Counted from the stretch's first letter, positions 16,676 through 26,301 are shown. The stretch: 64,000 nucleotides of DNA from Flavobacterium sp. CF136 (GCF_000282055.1 NZ_AKJZ01000005.1:1-64000), one strand, 5' to 3'. Translations and numbers: made by a program. The notes: generated from the letters alone by a model not told the origin.

Positions 16676-18259
16676 ATGAATAAACTTTACTTTTTTCTAA
16701 TAATATGTTTTCTTATAAGTTGCAAAAAAGAAGTTCCTAAAACCAAGCTTCCTTCAAAAAAAATACCCGCTATCATAATTACTGACGAACGTACAGTAGA
16801 AATTGATACTGCCTTAATCAGCTCTTTTAAAAGCGAAACATTAAAACAATTTTATACGGCATCAGAAAATAAAACAGTTTGGGGAAATCTACAAAAAAGA
16901 AATTATATTTTATCCCAACTGGAAAAATCAGATGAATTGGGACTGAATCCAAATGACTATAAAATAAAAATCCTAAAGCAATACGAAGGCATGGTCGATA
17001 AATTAAGCGATACTGAGCTTGCAAAGTATGATCTTATGCTAACCCGTAATTTTGAAAAATACATAACACATTTATACGAAGGAAAATTAAATCCTAAATA
17101 TCTGTATGGAAACTGGGCACTTGAAGATAAATCTTTTGATATTAATACCGCTTTGGTAAAAAGTTTTAATCACAATAGCTTAGACAGCCTGGTTCAAAAC
17201 GTCCAATCGAAATCCCAAACTTACAAACAGTTATTAAAAGCGTTAAAACTTATCAATGAATTTCCTGATGATGATATCAAAATCATTGAAACCGCAGTAA
17301 AGAAAATAGCACTTAACGACACCAATGCAGCCTTAATTAACATCAAAAAAAGGCTTTTATACTGGAATGACATGTCCGGAAAAGACAGCCTGACAAACAT
17401 CTACGATAAAAAAACATTTGAATCTGTTAAGAAGTTTCAGGCACGTCACGGATTAATTCCGGATGGCATTATCGGATTCGGAACATTCAATGCCCTGAAC
17501 TATTCAAAAACCAGAAGAAAGCAACAAATTATTGCCAATCTAGAGCGCTGGAGATGGTATCCGAACGAGTTTTCAGAAAATTATTTCATTGTAAACATTC
17601 CTGATTATAGTCTAAAAGTTATAGAAAAGCAAGATACAACTGTTGTTAGGAAAGTTGTGGTAGGTACCAGTAAAAGAAAAACTCCTGTTTTAACCTCAAC
17701 ACTTAAAACTATAGTTTTTAATCCAACCTGGACAGTTCCGCCAACTATTTTAAAAGAAGATGTGGTACCGGCAATGAAACGCAACAGGAATTATTTGAAA
17801 CATAAAAATATTACTATTTATGACACAGCAGGGCATGAAGTAGATCCTGTAAATTGGAATGAGAACAAGCCCCGCAGTTATAGATACATACAAAGTCCCG
17901 GTTACAATAATTCATTAGGATTAATAAAAATTATGTTTCCTAATAATTATAGTGTGTATTTGCACGACACTAATCATCGCAACTATTTTGAAAGAAACAA
18001 TCGTTCTTTGAGTTCCGGATGTGTTCGCGTAGAAAATCCTCTGGAACTAGCCCGACATATTTTGGATGATCCTAAAAATTGGTCGAAAGATAAAATCGAT
18101 ACTATCATTGCCCGTAAAAAAACAACCCACATCAAAATTACCAAAAAATATAAATTATATCAGTGGTACTGGACTGCCTGGAGCGAGAATAACAAATTAA
18201 TTTTCAGAAATGACATCTATAATTTAGATGACGATTTGTATTCCAAATTAAGAAATTAG
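16676..18259 (+). CDS. L,D-transpeptidase (YkuD) lipoprotein with peptidoglycan-binding domain
   Basis: The 527-residue product starts with a lipoprotein signal (lipobox FLISC, Cys about residue 16). A scaffold region is followed by a peptidoglycan-binding-like domain (FESVKKFQARHGLIPDGIIGFGTFNAL, about 249-275). The YkuD catalytic domain (about 300-475) has the His in YLHDTNHRNYF and the nucleophile in LSSGCVRVENPLELA (Cys about 447). Such enzymes (YcbB/LdtD class) form 3-3 cross-links in peptidoglycan. The order PG-binding then catalytic domain fits that class. The 3' end overlaps the convergent transpeptidase-like gene by 12 bp. Confidence 0.92.
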   Translation: MNKLYFFLIICFLISCKKEVPKTKLPSKKIPAIIITDERTVEIDTALISSFKSETLKQFYTASENKTVWGNLQKRNYILSQLEKSDELGLNPNDYKIKILKQYEGMVDKLSDTELAKYDLMLTRNFEKYITHLYEGKLNPKYLYGNWALEDKSFDINTALVKSFNHNSLDSLVQNVQSKSQTYKQLLKALKLINEFPDDDIKIIETAVKKIALNDTNAALINIKKRLLYWNDMSGKDSLTNIYDKKTFESVKKFQARHGLIPDGIIGFGTFNALNYSKTRRKQQIIANLERWRWYPNEFSENYFIVNIPDYSLKVIEKQDTTVVRKVVVGTSKRKTPVLTSTLKTIVFNPTWTVPPTILKEDVVPAMKRNRNYLKHKNITIYDTAGHEVDPVNWNENKPRSYRYIQSPGYNNSLGLIKIMFPNNYSVYLHDTNHRNYFERNNRSLSSGCVRVENPLELARHILDDPKNWSKDKIDTIIARKKTTHIKITKKYKLYQWYWTAWSENNKLIFRNDIYNLDDDLYSKLRN

Positions 18260-18973
18260 CTTTTCTTCTGTAGAGAAACTACTTCTGGATGGATGATAAA
18301 TATACAAACAAGATTTATCTTTTATAGCCTCGATAATATCGTTTGTCAATTCAACCGGTATAGCTGGACAACCCTGGCTTCTGCCTAATCGTTTGTGGTT
18401 TCTGATAAAAGATTCAGAAACATAATCGGCACCATGAATTACAACAGCTCTTTCGCGGGCATGATCATTAATACCTTTTTCTAAACCGTCCAAACGTAAT
18501 GAAATACCATGTTTTCCCTTATAGATTTCTCCGGTAGCATAAAACCCTAAACTACTTTTATAAGAGGAGTTTAGATTTGAAAAGTCAGATGCAAATTCTT
18601 CTCCGGTGTTTCTTCCATGAGCAACAAGAGATTGAAACAGAATAGTATTTGTATTTAAATCAATTACCCAAAGACGTTTGACGTTTGATGACAAACTAAA
18701 ATCAATTAAAGTCAAAATATCTTTTTGGATAAGTCCTTTTTCTTTTAACAGATAAAAACCTTTCAAAGCTTCTGAAAAAGTTCTAAGTCCTGGCAAAGCA
18801 AAATTATGTGTGTTCAAGCTGTTATAGATACTTTCAATTTTAGAATCAACAGCTAATTTTTCAACTTTTGCAATGTTTTTTACTGTTACAGTTTTAGTTT
18901 CAGTACTATTTTTAGAATCTGTGCCAAATGACAAAAACAAAAATAAAAGTGCGGGATAAATCTTATAAATCAT
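18248..18973 (-). CDS. Murein L,D-transpeptidase catalytic domain family protein
   Basis: The 241-residue protein has an N-terminal signal peptide (about 1-17) and a YkuD-related catalytic domain of the YafK/ErfK-like 'L,D-transpeptidase catalytic domain 2' type. The His lies in RAVVIHGADYV (about residues 172-182), followed by the Cys in RLGRSQGCPAIPVEL (about 196-210). The substrate segment WVIDLNTNTILFQSLVAHGRNTG is family-typical. It may attach or trim proteins or peptides on peptidoglycan. It is convergent with the larger transpeptidase, overlapping by 12 bp at the 3' ends, so the two cell-wall enzymes lie tail to tail. Confidence 0.88.
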   Translation of the reverse strand: MIYKIYPALLFLFLSFGTDSKNSTETKTVTVKNIAKVEKLAVDSKIESIYNSLNTHNFALPGLRTFSEALKGFYLLKEKGLIQKDILTLIDFSLSSNVKRLWVIDLNTNTILFQSLVAHGRNTGEEFASDFSNLNSSYKSSLGFYATGEIYKGKHGISLRLDGLEKGINDHARERAVVIHGADYVSESFIRNHKRLGRSQGCPAIPVELTNDIIEAIKDKSCLYIYHPSRSSFSTEEKLIS

Positions 18974-19242
18974 TGAATTCGTTTAGGTTATACTTAATTC
19001 GGGGTCTGACAAATGTATAATTTATTTGGAATTACAAAAATTTATATCACTAAATTTGGTGATATTTGTTCAAACTTTAACAATTTATGACGAAAAGAGT
19101 TAAAGTAAACTAATTAAATAATTATTTTTGGTCAGATTAAACTTAACTAACAAAATAATAGCCATTTTTAATTTCAAAAAATCTAATACATTCATTTTTA
19201 AAACACTACGCCCCAAGCTACAATAAACTGATTTAAAAAAAT

Positions 19243-21651
19243 ATGAAGAAAATACTTTTATTAAGTATCTTAATAATAACTATTCAAGGTTACTCTCAAA
19301 AAAAGACGCTCCAAACGCAATTTACTGATGAAAACATTTCTATTGATGGAAAACTAAATGAAGAAGCATGGAAAAATGCAGCAACAGCTTCAGACTTTGT
19401 TATGTTTACGCCAGATAATGGAAAAGCAATTCCTGATACTCAAAAAACAGAAATTAAAGTTTTGTATAACCATGATGCCATATATATTGGCGCCATGCTA
19501 TATGACAATGAACCTGATAAAATTTTAAAAGAAATTTCTCAACGAGACAATTTTGGAACTGCTGATATTTTTGGCGTTTTTATAAATGGTTTTAATGATG
19601 GTCAGCAAAATTTCGAATTTTTTGTATCAGCAGCAGATGTTCAGGGAGACTGTATCATGACCGATATCAACGGAGAAGATTATGCCTGGGATGCCATTTG
19701 GAGCAGTAAAGCTACAATTACCGGGAATGGGTGGGTTGTTGAAGTTAAAATTCCGTATGCTGCACTGCGTTTTTCAAATGAAAATAAACAAACCTGGGGA
19801 ATCAATTTTTTTAGGGAAATTAAACGTGAACGTAAAAAATATACCTGGAATTTAATTGATACCAAAATAGGAACTTTTACACAGCAAAATGGAAATCTGG
19901 AAGGAATTGAAAACATTAAACCTCCTACCCGATTGTTTTTAATGCCTTACTCCTCTTATTATGTGAATGCAGGATCCGGGCAAAAAACGTACGGTACTAT
20001 TAAAGGCGGAATGGATATTAAATACGGGATCAATGATGCCTTTACGCTTGATGCCATTTTAATTCCGGACTTTGGACAAACAAAATACGATGACCAAATA
20101 CTGAATTTAGGTCCATTTGAACAAAAATTCAATGAAAACAGGGCCTTCTTTACTGAAGGAACAGATTTGTTTAGTAAAGGAAAAATGTTTTATTCAAGAA
20201 GAATTGGAGGAACACCATCAACAGAACCTACTTTAAACGAAGATGAAGAAATAATAGAAAGCCCTCAAACCGTAAATCTTATCAATGCTCTAAAAGTTTC
20301 AGGCAGAACCAAAAAGGGTCTTGGAATTGGGATTTTAAACGCCGTCACAGAAAAGACTTATGCCACCATACGAAATACAACAACAGGAGAAACAAGAAAT
20401 GAGGTATTGGAACCATTGGCAAATTACAATGTCTTAGTTTTAGATCAACGTTTTCGCAAAAACTCATCTGTATCTTTAATTAATACCAATGTTACCCGCA
20501 ATGGGCAATTTAGAGATGCGAATGTAACCGGTTTAGTCTGGGACTTAAACACCAAAGCGAATACTTATAATTTATCCGGAAATTTTAAATACAGTACGAT
20601 CAACGATACTAAAGATAAAAATGGTTTTTATTCAACCCTTGGGCTAGCGGAAACAAGTGGAAATTACCGTTATAGTGTAGGCACTGATTTTGTTACTAAA
20701 GATTTCGATCCAAATGATTTGGGAATTAATTTCTATACCAATTATTACAATTTTTACGGTAATGCCAATTACAGGATTCTGAATCCAAGCAAGCATTTTA
20801 ATAGTTTTAGAATAGATTATAATATGTATGCCGAGTTTAATAAAGAATCCGGGAAGGTACAGGACAATACTATCGGTATAGAATTGAATTCAACCACTAA
20901 AAAAAATAATTATTTCGGAATCGGAATTACTCTTATCCCTTTGGAATCAAACGATTATTACGAACCCAGAGCCGAAAACAGATATGTAATAATTCCAAGA
21001 AAAATAGAAAGCTGGGGAAGTATTTCAACAAATTACAACAACAAATTTGCTTTAGACCTGAATCCTTCAATTTCTATTTTAGATCAGCCGGGGAGAATGT
21101 CTTACGGAGTTGATGTCGGGCCAAGATATCGTTTTAATGACAGACTTTTAATGATCTATACATTTAGTTTTTTCAGGAGAAATAATAACAAAGGCTATAT
21201 TGATACTGTAAATCCGGAAACAATTGTTTTTGCAAATCGAAATGTAATCACCTATTCAAATACCTTAAGCGGAAAATATGCCATTAATAGTACAATGACA
21301 CTTAATTTGGCTGTTCGTCAATATTGGTCTTATGCCGAAAATAAAAACATTTTAGAACTTGAACCTGACGGAACTTTAACTCCTTATCCGCAATATACCG
21401 AAAATAAAAACTCCAGTTTTTATTCCTGGAATGCTGATTTATCATACTCCTGGTGGTTTGCGCCCGGAAGTCAGATTTCAGCATTATACAGAAACAATGC
21501 TTCGAATTTTGAACGCATTATCGATAAAAATTTCGGAAACAACGTCAGGAATCTGGTAAATAATGATGCCTTAAAACACATTTTTTCTATAAGCGTAAAA
21601 TATTTTATTGACTATAATGGTGTCAAAAATAAGATTAGAAACAAGGTCTAG
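19243..21651 (+). CDS. DUF5916 / CBM9-like domain outer-membrane protein
   Basis: The 802-residue product has a signal peptide (residues 1-18, ending QGYSQ). An N-terminal CBM9-like beta-sandwich follows (about 25-220: ISIDGKLNEEAWKNA ... KVLYNHDAIYIGAMLYDNEPDKI ... GWVVEVKIPYAALRF). The C-terminal DUF5916 region (about 230-802) is rich in alternating aromatic strands and looks like an outer-membrane beta-barrel. The FTEGTDLF segment is conserved in the family. It has been linked to polysaccharide or lipid handling only by domain content; the real function is unknown. It is monocistronic, with about 270 bp of AT-rich upstream DNA in which no clear -7/-33 pair was found. Confidence 0.82.
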   Translation: MKKILLLSILIITIQGYSQKKTLQTQFTDENISIDGKLNEEAWKNAATASDFVMFTPDNGKAIPDTQKTEIKVLYNHDAIYIGAMLYDNEPDKILKEISQRDNFGTADIFGVFINGFNDGQQNFEFFVSAADVQGDCIMTDINGEDYAWDAIWSSKATITGNGWVVEVKIPYAALRFSNENKQTWGINFFREIKRERKKYTWNLIDTKIGTFTQQNGNLEGIENIKPPTRLFLMPYSSYYVNAGSGQKTYGTIKGGMDIKYGINDAFTLDAILIPDFGQTKYDDQILNLGPFEQKFNENRAFFTEGTDLFSKGKMFYSRRIGGTPSTEPTLNEDEEIIESPQTVNLINALKVSGRTKKGLGIGILNAVTEKTYATIRNTTTGETRNEVLEPLANYNVLVLDQRFRKNSSVSLINTNVTRNGQFRDANVTGLVWDLNTKANTYNLSGNFKYSTINDTKDKNGFYSTLGLAETSGNYRYSVGTDFVTKDFDPNDLGINFYTNYYNFYGNANYRILNPSKHFNSFRIDYNMYAEFNKESGKVQDNTIGIELNSTTKKNNYFGIGITLIPLESNDYYEPRAENRYVIIPRKIESWGSISTNYNNKFALDLNPSISILDQPGRMSYGVDVGPRYRFNDRLLMIYTFSFFRRNNNKGYIDTVNPETIVFANRNVITYSNTLSGKYAINSTMTLNLAVRQYWSYAENKNILELEPDGTLTPYPQYTENKNSSFYSWNADLSYSWWFAPGSQISALYRNNASNFERIIDKNFGNNVRNLVNNDALKHIFSISVKYFIDYNGVKNKIRNKV

Positions 21652-21745
21652 TGTGCATTTATTTTAAAAAACCAAGCCTTCTGTAATTAAATTATTATTT
21701 TTTAATGTGGTTCGGTTTATAAAGCATAATTGTACTGGTAGTTTC

Positions 21746-21774
21746 TTGCACATTTTATAAATGGTTTATCTTTG
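21746..21774 (+). promoter_or_regulatory. Bacteroidota promoter for gpmI
   Basis: TTG at 21746-21748 and TATCTTTG at 21767-21774 are 18 bp apart, a good -33 / -7 pair. The start codon at 21791 is 16 nt after the -7 element. Confidence 0.65.
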
Positions 21775-21790
21775 CAAAAACAAAAAACCA

Positions 21791-23308
21791 ATGAACAAGA
21801 AAGTAATCCTTATGATTTTAGATGGTTGGGGAAAATCTCCTGACCCTAAAGTATCTGCAATAGACAATGCAAATGTTCCTTTTATAAACAGTCTTTATCA
21901 AAATTACCCTAGCGCCCAACTTAGAACTGACGGTTTAAACGTAGGTTTACCGGAAGGTCAGATGGGAAACAGCGAAGTAGGCCACATGAACCTTGGTGCC
22001 GGAAGAATTGTATATCAGGATTTAGCCAAAATAAACTTAGCTGTAGCACATAAAACATTAGCCAAAGAACAAGTACTTATTGATGCTTTTACTTATGCTA
22101 AAGAGAATAATAAAAAAGTACACTTTTTAGGATTAGTTTCTGATGGAGGTGTTCACTCTCATACTTCACACTTACGCGGATTAATTGATGCATCGCAAGA
22201 ATATGGATTAAAAGATGTTTTTATTCATGCTTTTACAGACGGTCGTGATGTTGATCCAAAATCGGGAGCAAAATACATTCATGACTTAGAAGAGCATATT
22301 AAAGATACTCCGGTAAAAATTGCGTCTATCATTGGCCGTTATTATTCAATGGATCGTGACAAACGCTGGGAACGCGTAAAACTGGCTTATGATTTAGTTG
22401 TAAATGCTATTGGAACTCACTCAAAAAATGCGGTTGCAAGTATCCTTGACAGTTATGCAAATCATATAACAGATGAATTTATTGAACCAATTGTAATGGT
22501 TGATGAAGAGGAAAAACCATTGGCAACTATTGTTGAAGGTGATGTTGTAATTTTCTTTAATTTCAGGACAGACCGTGGTCGTGAGCTTACAGAAGCACTT
22601 TCGCAACAAGACTTTCACGAGCAAAACATGCATAAACTTAACTTGTATTATGTTACGCTTACCAACTACGATGAAACGTATCAAAATGTAAAAGTCGTTT
22701 ATAACAAAGATAATATCACTGAAACCCTTGGTGAAGTTTTAGAAAAAGCGGGCAAGAAACAAATCCGTATTGCTGAAACAGAAAAATATCCGCACGTAAC
22801 ATTCTTCTTTTCGGGAGGAAGAGAAACTCCTTTTGAAGGCGAATCAAGAATTTTAAGAAATTCTCCAAAAGTAGCTACTTACGATTTACAGCCGGAAATG
22901 AGTGCTTTCGAATTAAAAGATGCTCTTGTACCTGAATTAAACAAAGGAGAAGTTGATTTTGTATGTTTAAATTTCGCCAATGGTGATATGGTTGGACATA
23001 CCGGAATCATGAGTGCAGCAATTTTAGCCTGTGAAGCTGTTGATGCCTGCGTAAAAGAAGTTATCGAAGCTGCTTTGGCAAATGATTATACAACAATCGT
23101 TATTGCCGATCATGGAAATTGCGAAACTATGATTAATCCTGACGGCAGCCCAAATACAGCACACACAACAAATCCGGTGCCGATTATTTTAGTTGATAAA
23201 GATTTGAAAAACATACAAGATGGTGTTTTAGGTGACATCGCTCCTACTATTTTAGAGTTAATGGGAGTTGAACAGCCAGCTGCAATGACTTGTCATTCGT
23301 TGTTGTAG
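21791..23308 (+). CDS. gpmI: 2,3-bisphosphoglycerate-independent phosphoglycerate mutase
   Basis: The 505-residue enzyme interconverts 3- and 2-phosphoglycerate in glycolysis using two Mn2+ ions. The catalytic Ser lies in EGQMGNSEVGHMNLGAG (about residues 56-72). Metal ligands are visible in LMILDGWG at the N-terminus, FANGDMVGHTG (about 396-406), IADHGNCE (about 438-445) and HTTNPVP (about 456-462). FTDGRDVDP binds the substrate. I set the start at 21791 (MNKKVILM), because the longer frame's ATG at 21761 precedes the -7 element. Length is normal for the family. Confidence 0.97.
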   Translation: MNKKVILMILDGWGKSPDPKVSAIDNANVPFINSLYQNYPSAQLRTDGLNVGLPEGQMGNSEVGHMNLGAGRIVYQDLAKINLAVAHKTLAKEQVLIDAFTYAKENNKKVHFLGLVSDGGVHSHTSHLRGLIDASQEYGLKDVFIHAFTDGRDVDPKSGAKYIHDLEEHIKDTPVKIASIIGRYYSMDRDKRWERVKLAYDLVVNAIGTHSKNAVASILDSYANHITDEFIEPIVMVDEEEKPLATIVEGDVVIFFNFRTDRGRELTEALSQQDFHEQNMHKLNLYYVTLTNYDETYQNVKVVYNKDNITETLGEVLEKAGKKQIRIAETEKYPHVTFFFSGGRETPFEGESRILRNSPKVATYDLQPEMSAFELKDALVPELNKGEVDFVCLNFANGDMVGHTGIMSAAILACEAVDACVKEVIEAALANDYTTIVIADHGNCETMINPDGSPNTAHTTNPVPIILVDKDLKNIQDGVLGDIAPTILELMGVEQPAAMTCHSLL

Positions 23309-23327
23309 TAACCATTTTTTATCCAAT

Positions 23328-23363
23328 AAAAAAGAGACAAGTTTTGAAATTTGTCTCTTTTTT
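23328..23363 (+). terminator. Terminator of gpmI
   Basis: AAAAAGAGACAA and TTGTCTCTTTTTT arms with a short loop, flanked by A and T runs, lie 20 bp after the stop codon. Confidence 0.85.
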
Positions 23364-23387
23364 GTTTTTATAAATAAAATAACGTTA

Positions 23388-23454
23388 TGTCACCCTGAGC
23401 GGAGTCGAAGGCTTGTGATACAGAAAGGGTTTCGACTCCGCTCAATCTGACATT
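23388..23454. repeat. Dispersed inverted repeat (CGGAGTCGAAGG type)
   Basis: The left arm TGTCACCCTGAGCGGAGTCG is answered by TTCGACTCCGCTCAATCTGA near 23431-23450, an almost perfect stem of about 22 bp. It is the best copy in this window of the element also seen at 1-180, 56025 and 59471. It sits between the 3' ends of gpmI and the DUF445 gene. Confidence 0.75.
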
Positions 23455-23475
23455 TGTGTTTTGAAATAAATTTTA

Positions 23476-24729
23476 TCACATTATAAAATAATGATAAGTC
23501 CATTCGACACCATAAATCACAAGTCCGATAAGTCCTCCTACCAAAGTGCCGTTGATTCTTATATACTGAAGATCCTTTCCTATTTCTAATTCTAACTTTT
23601 CAGAAACTTCTTTACCATCCCAGCTTTTTACTGTTGAAGATATTAAGTCCCCAATTACTTTTTTATTATTCAAAAGCACTGACAGCAAATCATTCTTAAT
23701 AAAATTATTAATCTTATCGATCATCACAGGATCTTCTTTTAGTCCATTTCCAAAACTCTGAATCAGGCTGGCAATATTCTTTTTAATAGAAGATTCATCA
23801 CCTTTTCCGATATCATTGGTTATCGATAATTTTATCTCATCCCAAATTCCGTTAACATAATCCTGAACTTCTTTTTTGCCTGCAAAATCAAGAATCATAT
23901 TGTTGATTTTTACCCTCATCTCTTCAGAGTTTTTTACTTTATCCAGAAAATCATACACATACTCATCTATTTTTATTCTGATTTCACTTTCAGGATTTTT
24001 TGCTTCATTTAAAAATTCCTGTAATCCATTAAAAATACCTTCTGAAATACTTTTATCAGCAAGGCCAAAACTCAAAAATGGTGTTGATTCCTTTACTTTT
24101 TTTCTAATGAGATCTTTATTATTACTCAATTCCGCACTCATGACTTCTAAAAGATTTGTCAATAATCGATCCTTTACGTTTCCTTTCTGCAAAGGTTCTA
24201 AGGCCAGAGCTACCCAATCTCCAAAATTAATAGCTTCTAATTTTTCCTTGAACTGAACCTGAATAAATCTTTTTATATCCTCATCTTTTATGGCTTTCAG
24301 GATTCCCGGAATAATATTTAACGCTATTGCGTTGGCGATTTTATCTGCATTTTCTTCTTGTGATAACCAATCAGATGCTTTTACAGCAAAATTGAATTCC
24401 TCTAATTTAATTTCTAATTTCTCACGGTTCAAAAATTCTTCTGAAACAAAATTCCCCAGATTTTCTCCAATTTCATTTTTTTTTGTTGGAATAATGGCGG
24501 TATGCCAAATCGGAATTCCCAAAGGGTGACGAAACAAAGCAACAACTGCAAACCAATCGGCAATTCCACCTACCATTGCAGCTTCACTAAAAGCCTGCAG
24601 CATCGGAATTTTAAAGTAAATAGCAATTATAAACAAAAGCACCGCAACACCTAAAAGTGACAAAGCACTGGCCTTCATTTTTCGCAAAGCTTTTAATTTA
24701 ACTATATCTTGATCTGTAGAAGTCTCCAT
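23476..24729 (-). CDS. DUF445 family inner-membrane protein
   Basis: The 417-residue protein has a hydrophobic N-terminal helix (about residues 20-40, LSLLGVAVLLFIIAIYF) and the family signature MVGGIADWFAVVALFRHPLGIPIWHTAIIPTKKNEIGENLG (about 52-92). A long central part is predicted helical, and a C-terminal membrane helix follows (LVGGLIGLVIYGVEW). This matches the YjiN/DUF445 family, whose role is not known. Orientation is convergent with gpmI, the ends about 165 bp apart, with a terminator and a repeat between them. No catalytic residues can be named. Confidence 0.9.
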   Translation of the reverse strand: METSTDQDIVKLKALRKMKASALSLLGVAVLLFIIAIYFKIPMLQAFSEAAMVGGIADWFAVVALFRHPLGIPIWHTAIIPTKKNEIGENLGNFVSEEFLNREKLEIKLEEFNFAVKASDWLSQEENADKIANAIALNIIPGILKAIKDEDIKRFIQVQFKEKLEAINFGDWVALALEPLQKGNVKDRLLTNLLEVMSAELSNNKDLIRKKVKESTPFLSFGLADKSISEGIFNGLQEFLNEAKNPESEIRIKIDEYVYDFLDKVKNSEEMRVKINNMILDFAGKKEVQDYVNGIWDEIKLSITNDIGKGDESSIKKNIASLIQSFGNGLKEDPVMIDKINNFIKNDLLSVLLNNKKVIGDLISSTVKSWDGKEVSEKLELEIGKDLQYIRINGTLVGGLIGLVIYGVEWTYHYFIM

Positions 24730-24806
24730 GATTATAACGTTTTTCTACTAATTTACGTTTTTTCTGTCAAATAATAAACCCAAAAGACTTTGAAATTAAA
24801 AAGGGT

Positions 24807-24928
24807 TGCCACAAATTTCACGAATCTTCACTAATTATTTTCTGCGTAAATTTTAAAACAAATGAAATTCGTGAAATTCAATTTTTAGGTTAATATTGAA
24901 TTCGTACTAATTCGTGAAATTCGTGGCG
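24807..24928. repeat. Inverted repeat of the AATTTCACGAAT / ATTCGTGAAATT type
   Basis: GCCACAAATTTCACGAATC at about 24807-24826 is answered by ATTCGTGAAATTCGTGGC near 24911-24928. A further inner copy (GAAATTCGTGAAATTC) lies near 24864-24879. The element precedes the map gene and its -7 element. Related sequences bracket the GxxExxY gene about 0.9 kb downstream. Confidence 0.7.
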
Positions 24929-24948
24929 AAAAATTTATATTAAAATTG

Positions 24949-24956
24949 TACTTTTG
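24949..24956 (+). promoter_or_regulatory. -7 element of map
   Basis: TACTTTTG matches TAnnTTTG and lies 21 nt before the ATG at 24978. A TTG at 24954 inside it opens a longer frame, which is therefore unlikely to be used. No clear -33 was seen; the upstream repeat occupies that position. Confidence 0.45.
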
Positions 24957-24977
24957 CGAACTGAAAATCTGAAAAAT

Positions 24978-25796
24978 ATGATTATCCAAAAAACCAGAGA
25001 GGAAATAGAATTAATGCGCGAAAGTGCTTTGATCGTATCTAAAACATTAGGAATGATTGCTTCTGAAATTAAAGAAGGAGTAACTACATTATATCTTGAC
25101 AAATTAGCCGAAGAATTTATTCGCGATCACGGTGCAGTTCCCAGCTTTTTAGGATTGTATGATTTCCCTAATTCGCTTTGCATGAGCCCGAACGCTCAGG
25201 TCGTACACGGAATTCCAAACAATACACCTTTGAAAAACGGAGATGTTATTTCGGTAGATTGCGGTGCATTCAAAAATGGATATCACGGCGATCATGCCTA
25301 TAGTTTTGAAATTGGAGAAGTTGCCCCTGAAACTAAAAAACTTTTGCAGGTAACCAAAGAATCTCTTTACATAGGAATCAGAGAATTTAAAGCCGGAAAT
25401 CGCGTAGAAGATGTTGGAAATGCGATTCAAAAATATACAGAATCTCACGGATACGGAGTTGTTCGTGAATTGGTTGGTCATGGTTTAGGACAAAAAATGC
25501 ACGAAGCTCCCGAAATGCCAAATTATGGTAAAAAAGGCAGAGGAAAACTTTTTGTTGAAGGAATGGTGGTTGCAATTGAGCCGATGATTAACATGGGAAC
25601 AAAAAACATCAAACAACTAAAAGACGGCTGGACTATCCTGACCGCTGACGGAAAACCAAGTGCGCACTTTGAGCATGATGTTGCTTTAATTGATGGAAAA
25701 CCTGAAATTTTATCGACTTTCTATTACATCTACAAAGCATTAGGAATTGAAAGCAACGAAGAAGATGAATTCAGAAAAGTGCCGTTAGTTATCTAA
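24978..25796 (+). CDS. map: Type I methionine aminopeptidase
   Basis: The 272-residue enzyme removes the initiator methionine from nascent proteins. The five metal ligands are visible: Asp in SVDCGAFKNGYHGDHAY (two Asp, about residues 90-106), His in GHGLGQKMHE (about 170-179), Glu in VAIEPMINMG (about 200) and Glu in HFEHDVALID (about 231). The start at 24978 (MIIQKTREEIELM) fits the normal N-terminus of the family. It is followed by a GxxExxY gene within repeats, then a methyltransferase and a helicase gene in the same direction. Confidence 0.96.
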   Translation: MIIQKTREEIELMRESALIVSKTLGMIASEIKEGVTTLYLDKLAEEFIRDHGAVPSFLGLYDFPNSLCMSPNAQVVHGIPNNTPLKNGDVISVDCGAFKNGYHGDHAYSFEIGEVAPETKKLLQVTKESLYIGIREFKAGNRVEDVGNAIQKYTESHGYGVVRELVGHGLGQKMHEAPEMPNYGKKGRGKLFVEGMVVAIEPMINMGTKNIKQLKDGWTILTADGKPSAHFEHDVALIDGKPEILSTFYYIYKALGIESNEEDEFRKVPLVI

Positions 25797-25797
25797 C

Positions 25798-26285
25798 ACG
25801 AATTTCACTAATTTACACAGATTAATATAGCTTTGAAATTTCACTAATATAAATTATGAACGAATTATATTTAAAGGATGAGTCCTATAAAATTATAGGA
25901 ATCTGCATGGAGGTTCATAAAATATTGGGTAAAGGACATAGTGAAAAAGTTTATGGTGACGCATTAGAATATGAGTTTCAAAGAAATGAAATTCCATATA
26001 ACAGGGAGCTAAAATATAATATAGCTTACAAAGACATCATATTATCAAGCTATTATTTTGCAGATTTTGTAATTTACGATGAAATCATTTTAGAACTAAA
26101 AGCAATTACAGCACTGTCAACAAGTGAAATCAAACAAACATTAAATTATTTAGCCGCATCAAAAAACAAATTAGGATTACTAATCAATTTTGGAGAGGAC
26201 AGCCTGAAATATAAAAGAATAATACTTTAACCCAAATAAAGATCCGTGAAATTTCACCGCAATACAAATCCGTAAATTCGTGTTC
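25798..26285. repeat. Repeat sequences bracketing the GxxExxY gene
   Basis: Directly after map, CACGAATTTCACTAATTTAC lies at 25798-25817, with a second TTTCACTA copy near 25840. Directly after the GxxExxY gene, GATCCGTGAAATTTCACCGC (26241-26260) and CCGTAAATTCGTG (about 26270-26283) appear. The outer CACGAATTT and AAATTCGTG arms are inverted relative to each other, so the small gene is contained between them. The same family occurs at 24807-24928. Confidence 0.6.
25856..26230 (+). CDS. GxxExxY family protein (PD-(D/E)XK-like)
   Basis: The 124-residue protein has the family-naming segment CMEVHKILGKGHSEKVYGDALEYEF (about residues 18-42), with G-x2-E-x2-Y as GHSEKVY. A nuclease-like core follows: ADFVIYDEIILELKAI (about 69-84), with Asp then E-x-K, as in PD-(D/E)XK folds. 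No function has been assigned to the family that I know of. It is surrounded by inverted AATTCGTG repeats within a run of core genes. Its -7 element is not clear. The nuclease idea is inference from the D...ExK spacing. Confidence 0.8.
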   Translation: MNELYLKDESYKIIGICMEVHKILGKGHSEKVYGDALEYEFQRNEIPYNRELKYNIAYKDIILSSYYFADFVIYDEIILELKAITALSTSEIKQTLNYLAASKNKLGLLINFGEDSLKYKRIIL

Positions 26286-26301
26286 AAATATCTATTAAAC
26301 C

